Positions 34,683 through 43,600 of a DNA stretch of 64,000 nt are shown here, one piece after another. A program made the translations under genes and the position numbers. The DNA comes from Streptomyces shenzhenensis (lineage in GTDB: Bacteria > Actinomycetota > Actinomycetes > Streptomycetales > Streptomycetaceae). Numbering within the stretch: the first letter of the stretch is position 1; the number at the start of each line of letters is the position of its first letter. Under the pieces are notes generated by a model. The model had not been told where the DNA came from and ran no database searches. It worked only from the letters and a program-made list of their open reading frames with translations. The DNA is taken from contig NZ_JAJONF010000020.1 of NCBI RefSeq assembly GCF_021462265.1, forward strand, positions 62,001 through 126,000, given 5' to 3'.

Positions 34683-36110
34683 GTGATCAGATCCGCTGTC
34701 AGAGCCCTCACCACCGCTCCCGCTGTCCTCGCGACGGCCGCCACCGCCCTCTTCACCACCGGCGGCTCCGCGAGCGCCGCGACCAACCCTGGCCCTGGCT
34801 TCCCCGCCCGCTACGCCGCGCCGTACGTCGAGACGTGGAACTCGCCCTCGGCCATGACCGACGCCCGCAACGCCACAGGCCTGAGGTACTTCACGCTCGC
34901 CTTCGTCATCGACGGCGGCGGCTGCAACGCCATGTTCAACGGCGACACACCCGTCACCGACGCCGGCTGGACCTCAGCGATCAACTCCCTGCGCGCCGCG
35001 GGCGGCGACGTCATCGCCTCCTTCGGCGGCGCCTCCGGCACCGAGGAGGCCCAGGCCTGCACCACCGTGGCCTCGCTCAAGGCCCAGTACAAGAAGGTCG
35101 TCGACGCCCTCGACCTCACTCGGGTCGACTTCGACATCGAGGGCAGCGCGATCGCCGACACCGCCGCCAACGACCGCCGGAACAAGGCCCTCGCCCAGCT
35201 CCAGCAGGAGTACGCCGCCGCCGGGCGCAAGCTGGACGTCCAGTACACCCTGCCGTCCATGCCGAACGGCCTGGACGACAACGGCACGAAGCTGCTGTCC
35301 AATGCCAAGAGCAACGGGCTCACCGTCAATCTCGTCAACATCATGACGATGGACTACTACGACGGAACCCGGGACATGGGCAAGGCGGCCACCGACGCCG
35401 CGACCGCCCTGCGCACCCAACTCGGCACCATCTGGCCCGAGAAGTCCGACGCCCAGCTGTGGGCGATGGAAGGCAACACCCCGATGATCGGGGTCAACGA
35501 CGACGTCAGCGAGATCTTCACCACCGCCAACGCCACCACGCTCGCCGACCTCGCCAGGTCCAAGGGCATCCAGGAACTCGCCTTCTGGGCACTCGGCCGC
35601 GACAAGGCGTGCGCCACCAATGGTCAGCTCTCCGACACCTGCAGCGGGACACCGCAGAGTGCCTGGCAGTTCTCCAGCATCCTCAACACCGTGACCGGTG
35701 GTACGCCCCCCCCGCCACCCACCGGCTCCACAGGGCAGATCACCGGCCTCGGCGGCAAGTGCGTGGACGTCGCGGCGGCAAACAGCGCCAACGGCACCGC
35801 CGTTCAGATGTATGACTGCAACGGCACCACAGCCCAGCAGTGGACCGTAGGTTCCGACAACACCATCCGCAGTCTCGGCAAGTGCATGGACCTCACCGCC
35901 GCCGGCACCGTCAACGGCACGAAGGTCCAGTTGTACGACTGCAACGGCACCGGTGCTCAGGTCTGGCAACGGAGCAGCGGCGACACCCTGGTGAACCCCG
36001 CGTCCGGCAAGTGCCTCGATGTCACCGACAAGTCGACGGCGAACGGAGCCCGGCTGCAGATCTGGACCTGCGCCGGCGGCACCAACCAGCAGTTCCACTT
36101 GCCGGCCTGA
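34683..36110 (+). CDS. Secreted GH18 chitinase with a C-terminal ricin-B-type carbohydrate-binding module
   Basis: A 475-residue exported enzyme. Residues 1-33 are a signal peptide (ending GSASA-AT). The GH18 barrel (about 40-335) includes RYFTLAFVIDGGGC, GGDVIASFGGASG (substrate-binding strand), LTRVDFDIEG (catalytic DxDxE with the Glu acid), VNIMTMDYYDG and LAFWALGRDKAC. After a Gly/Pro linker, residues about 350-475 are a CBM13/ricin-B lectin with three repeats of the GKC(V/M/L)D...QxYDCNGTxxQxW type. It hydrolyses chitin outside the cell; GlcNAc release would feed back through DasR, in line with the upstream dre site. GTG start preceded by GGAG. Confidence 0.92.
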   Translation: MIRSAVRALTTAPAVLATAATALFTTGGSASAATNPGPGFPARYAAPYVETWNSPSAMTDARNATGLRYFTLAFVIDGGGCNAMFNGDTPVTDAGWTSAINSLRAAGGDVIASFGGASGTEEAQACTTVASLKAQYKKVVDALDLTRVDFDIEGSAIADTAANDRRNKALAQLQQEYAAAGRKLDVQYTLPSMPNGLDDNGTKLLSNAKSNGLTVNLVNIMTMDYYDGTRDMGKAATDAATALRTQLGTIWPEKSDAQLWAMEGNTPMIGVNDDVSEIFTTANATTLADLARSKGIQELAFWALGRDKACATNGQLSDTCSGTPQSAWQFSSILNTVTGGTPPPPPTGSTGQITGLGGKCVDVAAANSANGTAVQMYDCNGTTAQQWTVGSDNTIRSLGKCMDLTAAGTVNGTKVQLYDCNGTGAQVWQRSSGDTLVNPASGKCLDVTDKSTANGARLQIWTCAGGTNQQFHLPA

Positions 36111-36122
36111 CAGAGAAGAACG

Positions 36123-36167
36123 TCCGCTGCCGCCCGGCACGACGCATATGCGCCGGGCTGTAGCGGA
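36123..36167 (+). terminator. Terminator hairpin after the chitinase gene
   Basis: TCCGCT and GCCCGGC pair with GCCGGGC and AGCGGA across a loop, forming a two-part stem just after the chitinase stop. Confidence 0.65.
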
Positions 36168-36306
36168 TGAGGACCGGCCCGCGGCCGGCACCGGGCCCCG
36201 GTTCGGCCGCCGACGGGCCCGGCATGATCCGATCACGGCTACAAGACTGCGATCGGCCTCGGCGGATGCGGCAGTCGCCGACCGTCGCAAGGGGGATGGC
36301 TCCCGC

Positions 36307-37713
36307 GTGATGGTGTAGGCGATCACCGTGTGGGTGTGCGCGGGCGGGTGCCCGGGGCGTGCATCCGGTGACGGCTTCCGCTCCCTGCGCATAGGGCAGG
36401 CCACCGTGCAAATCTCCCTGGTGAACGGCCAGTTCAACCCGCAAGGTGCCCGATGGCCTTGTCCCAGTCTGACCTACAACGCCTGCTGGAGTCACTACGC
36501 ACGGCGGACGGGATCGAGCTCGTCCGCAACGTCGCGGAGCGCATGCTGCAAGAGCTGATCGAGGCCGAGCTCAGCGGCCGGATCAGCGCTCAGTGGAGCG
36601 AGCACACCCAGGACCGCACCGGCTACCGCAACGGTCATCGCGACAAGACCCTCGCCACCCAGGCCGGCGATCTGGACCTGGCGATACCGAAGCTGCGCAG
36701 CGGCAGCTTCTTCCCCAGCCTGCTGGAACGGCGGCGCCGCATCGACCAGGCCCTGTATGCGGTCATCATGGAGGCGTACGTGCACGGGGTGTCCACCCGC
36801 TCGGTCGACGACCTGGTCAAGGCGCTCGGCGCGGACAGCGGCATCTCCAAGAGCGAGGTCTCACGGATCTGCGGTGACCTGGACGAACAGCTCACCATCT
36901 TCCGCGGCCGGCCCCTGGACCACAGCCGCTTCCCCTACCTCTGCCTGGACGCGACCTACTGCAAAGTGCGCGTCAACCACCGGATCGTCTCCCAGGCCGT
37001 GGTCATCGCCACCGGTATCAGCGAGGACGGCGGCCGTGAAGTGCTGGGCGTGATGGTCGGTGACAGCGAGACCGAGACGTTCTGGAGCGAGTTCCTGCGC
37101 TCCTTGCGCGAACGCGGCCTGGGCGGGGTCCGTCTGGTCATCTCCGACAGTCACAGCGGCCTCGTGGCCGCGATCCGCAAGGTCATGCTCGGCGCCGCCT
37201 GGCAGCGTTGTCGTGTTCACTTCCTGAGGAATGTGTTCTCCGTGATACCCAGGGGGTCCGGGGAAATGGTCGCGGCGGCCATCCGCACCATCTTCATCCA
37301 GCCCACCGCCGAAGCCGTCCATCACCAGCTCGATGCGGTGGCCGACATGCTCGGGCAGCAGTTCCCCAGGGTCAGGCAGATGCTCCTGGACGCCAAGGAG
37401 GACCTGACCGCCTTCGCCGCCTTCCCCATCTCCCACTGGAAGAAGATCCAGTCTTCAAATCCCCTGGAGCGGATCAACCGCGAGATCAAGCGCCGCACCG
37501 ACGTCGTGCAGGTCTTCCCCGATCCGGCCGCCCTCGAACGGCTGGTCACCGCCGTGCTCAGCGAGATGCACGACGAATGGATCGCCTTTCCCCGCCGCTA
37601 CCTGTCCGAAGGCAGCATGACGGCCATCTACGCCGCCGAACACGCCGACCACACCACCCATGCACTCCCCAACACCCCGAACGCTACGGACGATTGATCA
37701 CCTACACCATCAC
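36307..37713 (+). mobile_element. IS256-family insertion sequence
   Basis: A 1.4-kb element with terminal inverted repeats. The left end reads GTGATGGTGTAGGCGATCA (36307-36325); the right end (37695-37713) is its reverse complement with one mismatch. It contains one transposase gene. The 8 bases on either side do not match, so no target duplication is visible; the element may have arrived by recombination or its flank has been deleted. The right flank carries a tyrosine-recombinase fragment. Confidence 0.88.
36453..37697 (+). CDS. IS256-family (mutator type) transposase
   Basis: A 414-residue complete transposase. The N-terminal region contains EAELSGRISAQWSEHTQDRTGYRNGHRDKTLAT, typical of the family. 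The DDE residues lie in YLCLDATYCKVRVNH (first Asp), LVISDSHSGLVAAI (second Asp) and SNPLERINREIKRRTDVVQVFP (Glu). The motif WQRCRVHFLRNV is also conserved. The frame is intact, so the element could still move. The stop is three bases into the right inverted repeat. Confidence 0.93.
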   Translation: MALSQSDLQRLLESLRTADGIELVRNVAERMLQELIEAELSGRISAQWSEHTQDRTGYRNGHRDKTLATQAGDLDLAIPKLRSGSFFPSLLERRRRIDQALYAVIMEAYVHGVSTRSVDDLVKALGADSGISKSEVSRICGDLDEQLTIFRGRPLDHSRFPYLCLDATYCKVRVNHRIVSQAVVIATGISEDGGREVLGVMVGDSETETFWSEFLRSLRERGLGGVRLVISDSHSGLVAAIRKVMLGAAWQRCRVHFLRNVFSVIPRGSGEMVAAAIRTIFIQPTAEAVHHQLDAVADMLGQQFPRVRQMLLDAKEDLTAFAAFPISHWKKIQSSNPLERINREIKRRTDVVQVFPDPAALERLVTAVLSEMHDEWIAFPRRYLSEGSMTAIYAAEHADHTTHALPNTPNATDD

Positions 37714-37734
37714 AGGGGACGTGACCCGGAGAGT

Positions 37735-37958
37735 TCGACCCGAAAACCGTCCAGGCCCTGTGCCGCCATGCCAAGTTCACCGAGACATGGGACACGTACG
37801 CTCACCCGCCGGTCGCCGTGCATGGTGTCACGGTGACCACCTTCGGGGGACTCTTCGGCTCGGCAAAAGCCGTCCAGCCCGACAGCACCCGGTTCAGCAA
37901 TACCGATCCGGACTTGACCCCAACGGCCCCTCCTGTGCAAGACTCGGAATCAGCTTGA
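37735..37958 (+). pseudogene. C-terminal fragment of a tyrosine recombinase (phage/ICE integrase)
   Basis: The frame from about 37735 reads EFDPKTVQALCRHAKFTETW and then DTYAH, resembling the end of integrases (KTVQxxLRHASFTETWDTYGH) and including the nucleophilic Tyr, before a Pro/Ser-rich tail and stop at 37958. No catalytic core or start exists upstream, because the IS256 element abuts it. Probably the stump of an integrase interrupted or deleted when the IS inserted. Confidence 0.55.
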
Positions 37959-38140
37959 GGCTAACCACCGCGGCGTGAGGGTGAGAAGGTCCGTGGAACG
38001 ACCTACCCACCCAATTCGACCCCGTGAGCGCACACAGAGCAGTTCAACGCGCTGGCCAGGGTAAGGGTGGTGTGGCGGACCCGACAGCCTATGACCGCGG
38101 GTACCAGGCACGTCCGGGGCCGACGGTGTTGACTGGCGGT

Positions 38141-38986
38141 ATGACGGCGACGGAACTCGGGCAGGCACTGCGGCGCTGGCGCGACCGTGTCGCCCCGGAC
38201 GCGGCGGGGCTGCCGGCCGGAGGCCAGCGGCGTGCGGCGGGGCTGCGGCGGGAGGAGCTGGCGCTGTTGTCCGGGATCTCGGTCGACTACGTCACGCGTC
38301 TCGAACAGGGCCGGGCGAGCAACCCGTCCGTGCAGGTCGTCGAGGCGCTGGCGCGGGCGCTGCGGCTGTCCTCGGACGAGCGCACGTACCTGTTCGGGCT
38401 GGCCGGGCTGGTGCCGCCGGGTCCCGACATGGTGCCCGCCTGCATCACCCCCAGTGTCCAGCGGCTCCTCGACCGGTTGTCCGGCACCCCCGTCGCGGTG
38501 TCCGACGCTGCGATGACCCTGCTGGTGACCAACCCGATGTACGCGGCGCTCATGGGTGATCCGTCCGGGCTGCGCGGTTTCGACCGCAACGGTGTGTGGC
38601 GCAACTTCCTCGGCCGGCCGAGCCGGGTGCGGCACACCCCCGAGGAGCGGCGGGCCTTCGAGACCGGCATGGTGGCCGAGCTGCGCTCGACGGCCGCACG
38701 CTATCCGGCCGACCGGCAACTGCGGCGGATGATCGCCGAGTTGCGCGCGCAGAGCGGGCGGTTCGCCGAGCTGTGGGACGCGGGGGTCGTGGGGCGGCTG
38801 GAGGCGTCGCGCAAGACGGTCGAGCATCCGCAGGTGGGCGCCCTCACGCTGGACTGCGACCATCTCCGGGTCGAGGAGCATGATCTGCGTATCCTCGTGT
38901 ACTCGGCCGAGCCGGGCACCGAGGCCGCCGAGAAGCTGGAGCTGATCTCGGTGCTCGGCACCCAGAGCCTGGCCGGGAAGAACTGA
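38141..38986 (+). CDS. XRE-family regulator with MmyB-like ligand-binding domain
   Basis: A 281-residue regulator. Residues about 5-75 form the HTH (LGQALRRWRDRV...LRREELALLSGISVDYVTRLEQGRASNPSVQVVEALARALRLS). The rest is the MLTR/MmyB-like domain: YLFGLAGLVPP, LLVTNPMYAALMGD, NGVWRNFLGRPSRVRHTPEE and LTLDCDHLRVEEHDLRILVYSAEPGTEAAEKLELISVLG. Such regulators in Streptomyces commonly sit beside, and repress, SDR or efflux genes; here no divergent partner is present. The ATG at 38141 was chosen because the HTH begins four residues later; an upstream in-frame ATG exists but without domain content. Confidence 0.87.
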   Translation: MTATELGQALRRWRDRVAPDAAGLPAGGQRRAAGLRREELALLSGISVDYVTRLEQGRASNPSVQVVEALARALRLSSDERTYLFGLAGLVPPGPDMVPACITPSVQRLLDRLSGTPVAVSDAAMTLLVTNPMYAALMGDPSGLRGFDRNGVWRNFLGRPSRVRHTPEERRAFETGMVAELRSTAARYPADRQLRRMIAELRAQSGRFAELWDAGVVGRLEASRKTVEHPQVGALTLDCDHLRVEEHDLRILVYSAEPGTEAAEKLELISVLGTQSLAGKN

Positions 38987-39109
38987 CGCGGCTGGGCTCC
39001 CCCGTCCGGGTGGCGATGGTCTCCGGGTCGGTTGCCCGTTTCGGTACGGGGGGAGGATCGTCGCGGTCCGCGACGATCAGGTCGCGGCAACGAGACGAGG
39101 GAAACAAGC

Positions 39110-39313
39110 ATGGCTCAGGGCAGCGTCAAGTGGTTCAACGCGGAGAAGGGGTTCGGGTTCATCGAACAGGACGGCGGCGGCCCTGACGTGTTCGTGCACT
39201 ACTCGGAGGTCCAGGGCAGCGGCTACCGGAGCCTGGACGAAGGACAGCGCGTCGAGTTCGAGATCGGGCAGGGCACCAAGGGCCCGCAGGCGCAGCAGGT
39301 CCGGGCGGTCTAG
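39110..39313 (+). CDS. cspA: Cold-shock protein (CspA family)
   Basis: A 67-residue single cold-shock domain. MAQGSVKWFNAEKGFGFIEQDGGGPDVFVHYSEV contains RNP1 (KGFGFI) and RNP2 (VFVHY). It binds single-stranded RNA/DNA and melts RNA structure. The ATG at 39110 has GAGG about 12 bases upstream. The length is standard. Confidence 0.95.
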   Translation: MAQGSVKWFNAEKGFGFIEQDGGGPDVFVHYSEVQGSGYRSLDEGQRVEFEIGQGTKGPQAQQVRAV

Positions 39314-39370
39314 CCAGGGGCTGCCCGCGGATCAAGTCGTACCCGGCGCGGCCCGGGTGTCCCAGGGCCG

Positions 39371-39679
39371 TCACCTCTCGGCGGCGGCCTTCCGGATCAG
39401 CGGCTCGAACTCCCGCCGCACGTAGACGTCGAACGGCTCGGACAGCGCGCCGTCGATCACGTGCCGCACCCCGTGCTCCGCCGCGAATCCCTTGATCGCC
39501 GCACGGGAGTCGGGTCCCACGCCTCCGCCGATGATCAGCACTCCGAAGTCCTCGGTCGCCAACAGCTTCAGTGCCTCGTCGTCCGTGCTCACCCCCTCTG
39601 CGTCGAAGCCGTCCGTGTGCAGCGTGGCCAGCACCGCCGTCACCCGGGCGGGCGTCCTTCCGAGCACCAGTGTCCTCAT
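39371..39679 (-). CDS. Small receiver-like protein of unknown function
   Basis: A 102-residue protein: MRTLVLGRTPARVTAVLATLHTDGFDAEGVSTDDEALKLLATEDFGVLIIGGGV suggests a flavodoxin/receiver-like alpha-beta fold. It lacks the acidic pocket and phospho-acceptor Asp of a true response regulator (the position after beta-3 is IIGGG). The C-terminus is LIRKAAAER. The start ATG at 39679 is preceded by a GGGGAA stretch. Function unknown. Confidence 0.55.
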   Translation of the reverse strand: MRTLVLGRTPARVTAVLATLHTDGFDAEGVSTDDEALKLLATEDFGVLIIGGGVGPDSRAAIKGFAAEHGVRHVIDGALSEPFDVYVRREFEPLIRKAAAER

Positions 39680-39813
39680 GGGTGTTCCCCTTCCAGCACG
39701 TCGACATCGGTGCGACCACCCTAGAAACTCAACCGGACTTGAGGTCAACCCCGACCGGGCCCCGGGTCCGCGCCTGTGCCGTACCTGTCGGGCAGCGGGC
39801 AGCGTCGCGGACG

Positions 39814-39965
39814 CTGGACCCGCTCACGCCCCGCGAGCGCGAGGCGCTCACGCTGATGGCCGAGGGCCGTGACGACGCGGCCACCGCCAGGACTCTGTGG
39901 TCACCGAGCGTGCGATGCACGAACACATCGGCCACACCGGCAACGTATTGCTGGAGTTCGGCCGC
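39814..39965 (+). pseudogene. LuxR-type HTH remnant with a frameshift
   Basis: LDPLTPREREALTLMAEGRDDAATARTL is the start of a LuxR DNA-binding domain. One base further the alternative frame continues VVTERAMHEHIGHTGNVLLEFG, corresponding to the recognition helix (VVTERAVEKHIGNIF in normal members). A missing G near 39897 explains the break. No receiver domain remains upstream. From 39966 to 40367 no gene can be supported. Confidence 0.65.
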
Positions 39966-40367
39966 CCCCGCGCGCGAGCGGCCACCGGCGGGTGCCGGGT
40001 CAGCGGTGAGACGGCGATGCCGGCGAAGGCCGCCACGTTCCTCGCCGTGCCACCGAGAGAGGCGCCGGCCGCCGAGAAGGGCGCCCGCCCCGACCGTGGC
40101 GGCGGCCAGGCCACGACGGAGACGGCCGGAGCAGCAGGTCGGCGAAGAACGACTTCACGGTAGCCAGGGGCGCCTCGGCGGCCATCGGGCATCCGCAGGA
40201 CGAGCTGCTCCCGCGCCGCGGGGATGTCCGACCACCACAGTCCGGCGCTCCCGCGCGGCCACCAGGGAGCGCGATCCCGGACCACAGGCGCCGTCCGCTG
40301 CACCACGGGCATCTAGGTCAACCTCTGTGGGAAAGTCAAGTGTTGACATGCCCTCAGCACGTGGCTG

Positions 40368-40677
40368 ATGATCACAGCTACGTCACGGAGCCCCCCTCAG
40401 ATACTCCGCACAGCTGACGCCTCAGCGTGCGCGTCCGCACCACGCGTCTCTCCCCATCGGTCCTTTCCCACTCGCCGATATCCCCGCATCCCCCACTTCG
40501 CGCCCCCACCTCGCACCCTCACTTCGCTTCGCCTCCGTCGCACCCCCGCCCTCACACCCCCACCTCCGCGCCCCCTCCTTCGCATCCTTCGGGCATGTGA
40601 CGCGATGCCGTCGTCCGCCGCGTCCGTGTGCCCTCTGTTCCGTCCCCGGTCCCGTTCCCCGACAGGAAGGCCAGGCC
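40368..40677. other. Pyrimidine-rich upstream region of the NRPS operon
   Basis: The + strand is strikingly C/T-rich between about 40400 and 40580, with repeated CCCAC/CCTC runs, and contains no gene. It is the upstream region of the first NRPS gene; no promoter elements were recognised. Confidence 0.4.
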
Positions 40678-43600
40678 TTGCCGGTGCAGAACACTCCCCG
40701 TTCCGTCCTCGCGGACTCCGAACGCCGCGTCCGGCCCGCGTCCTTCGCCCAGCAGCGGCTGTGGTTCCTGGCCCAGCTCCCGGGCGGGAACACCGCCTAC
40801 AACGAGACCCTCGCCTTCCTCCTGACCGGTCCGCTCGACCGCGGCGTCCTGGCCGCCGCCTTCGACGCCCTGACCGACCGGCACGAGACCCTGCGGACCC
40901 GGCTGGTGGCCGAGGCCGGCGGGGTGTGCCAGCACATCGACCCGGCGGGCTCGGGCATCGCCCTGGACATGGAGGACCTCAGCACCGCGGCCGACCCGGA
41001 GGGCCGGATCGCGCAGTGCCAGCGGGAGGAGGCGGAGCGGGAGTTCGACCTGGCGGCAGGCCCGCTGTGGCACGGCCGGCTGCTCGCCCTCGGCCCCGCG
41101 CGCCACGTGCTGCTGCTGACGTTCCATCACAGTATCTACGACGGAGCGTCGATGAACGTGATGATGAGGGAAGTGGGGCTCGTCTACGAGGCGTTGGCGA
41201 CGGGGGTGCCGGCCGAACTGCCGGAGTTGCGGCTCCAGTACGCGGACTACGCGGACGCCCAGCGGGAGTCCGTGCTCGGTGGCGCCCTGGCCGCCCAGGA
41301 GGCCTACTGGAAGGACGTGTTGGCCGACGCACCGGCGGTGCTCGAACTGCCGCTGGCCAGGCCGCGCCCGGCGGAGCAGGCCTACGCCGGCGGCCGGGTC
41401 GGGTTCGAACTGGACGCGGACGTCACGGCCGCCCTGCGCACCCTGGCCCGGGAGCACGGGGCCACCTTGTTCGTCGCGGTGCTGACCGGCTGGGCCGTGC
41501 TGATGTCCCGGCTGTCCGGGCAGCAGGACATCGTTGTCGGCAGTCCGGTCGCGGGCCGCCGCGGTCCGGGGGCGGCCGGGCTCATCGGCTTCCTCGTCAA
41601 CTCACTCCCGCTGCGCGTCGACCTGTCCGGCTCCCCGACCGCGGCCGAGGCCCTGGCCCGGACCCGTGCGGTGGTCCGCGACGCCCTGGCCCACCAGGAC
41701 CTGCCGTTCGAGCGGATCGTCGAGGTGGTGAACCCGCCCCGCAGCGCGGCCCACACCCCGCTGTTCCAGACCATGCTGGCCTGGGTCCCGGACCGGCACG
41801 ACCTGCTGAGGCTGCCCGGCGTCGAGACCGCGCCGCTGCCGATCGCGCACGCCCCGGCCAAGTTCGACCTCGCCCTGTCGGCGAGCGAGTCCGAGGGCCG
41901 GGTCACCGGGCACCTCGACCACGCGACCGCGCTGCTGGACACCGTCACCGCCGAACGCTGGGCCGGCCACCTGCGGCATCTGCTCTCCGACATGGCCCGG
42001 CACCCGCACCGCACCGTCGACACCCTGGAGCTGATGGACCCGCGTGAACGCCAGGCGCTGATCGGCGCCGGCGACGCGACGGGGGCACGGGAGGAGGCCC
42101 GCGACCCGTCCGACACGACCGCGACCGCCCTGCGCGCGGCCTCCGGTCTCACCGGACTCTTCGAGGCCCGGGCCCGCGCGCACCCCACCGCGACCGCCGT
42201 CACCGACCGCGAGCACGCGCTGGACTACGCGACGCTCGACCGGCGCGCCAACCGGCTCGCGCACGCCCTCGCCGGCCGTGCCGTCCGTCCGGGTGACGTC
42301 GTCGGACTGCACGCGCGCCGCACCGTCGACCTTGCCGTCGGCGTCCTCGGCATCCTCAAGGCGGGTGCCGCCTATCTCCCGCTCGACCCCGGCCAGCCCT
42401 GGGAACGCCTCGCCGCCATGGTCGAGGACGCCGCGTGCCCCGTGGTCCTCAGCGACCACCCCGGTGCGGACCGCCCGCGGGACTGGCTCGACATCCGCAC
42501 GGTCGAGGCCGAGGCCGAGGGGACGGCCTGGGGCCGGCCGCCGGCCGGGATCACCCGGGCCCCGGACCAACTGGCCTACGTGATCTTCACCTCCGGGTCC
42601 ACCGGACGCCCCAAGGGGGTCGCCGTCGAGCATCGCAGCGTCCTCAACCTCTTCTCGGCCTGGCACGACCGGATGGGCACCGCCCCCGGTGAGGCGGGCT
42701 CGGCCTGGTCCAGCATCGGCTTCGACGCGTCGGTCCACGAACTCCTGCTGCCCCTCACCACCGGCGGGACGCTGCACATCGTCCCCGAGGAGGTGCGCGG
42801 CGACCCGGAGGCGTTGTTCGCCTGGCTGCGCGAGCACGAGATCGTGCAGGCGTTCCTGCCGCCCGCCTACGTCAAATGGGTCGACGAGGATCCGGACGTA
42901 CGGCTGCGCGGCCTGCGTCTGCGCAAGCTGCTGACCGGCGTCGAGTCGCTCACCGAGGCCGCGCTGCACCGCATGACGGAGCGGCTGCCCGGTCTGCGGA
43001 TCTGCTTCGGCTACGGCCCCACCGAGGCGACCCTCTACAGCACCGCCCACCACGACCCCCGGCCGCTGGACCGCCCGTGCCCCATCGGCCGCCCGCTGCC
43101 CGGCACCCGCTGCTACGTCCTGGACGCCCGGATGCAACCGGTCCCGCCCGGTGTCGTCGGGGAGATCCATCTCGGCGGGGCGGCCCTCGCCCGCGGCTAT
43201 CTGGGCCGCCCCGACCTCACCGAGGAGCGCTTCCTGCCCGATCCGTTCGTGCCCGGCGCCCGCGTCTACCGCACCGGCGACCTGGCCCGCTGGGGCGACG
43301 ACGGCCTGCTCCACTACGCGGGGCGCGCCGACGACCAGGTGAAGCTGCGTGGTTTCCGGATCGAACCGGGCGAGATCGAGGCGGCGCTGACGCGGCTGCC
43401 CGGCGTCCGCGAGGCCGTCGTCCTCGCCGACCAGGACCCGGCGGGCCGGCCCCGGCTGGTGGCCGCCGTGGGCCGGGGTGCCGCCGCGGCGCGCACCAGC
43501 GCCGAGTGGCGCGCCGCCCTCGCCCGCAGCCTGCCGGACTACATGGTGCCCGCCGTCGTCCTCGACCTGGAGGCCCTGCCGCTGAGCCGCAGCGGCAAAC

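Noticed and set aside
39966..40312. Possible reverse-strand sensor-kinase fragment next to the LuxR remnant
   Set aside because: Several short pieces look vaguely membrane-like in different frames, but no histidine-kinase motif could be identified.
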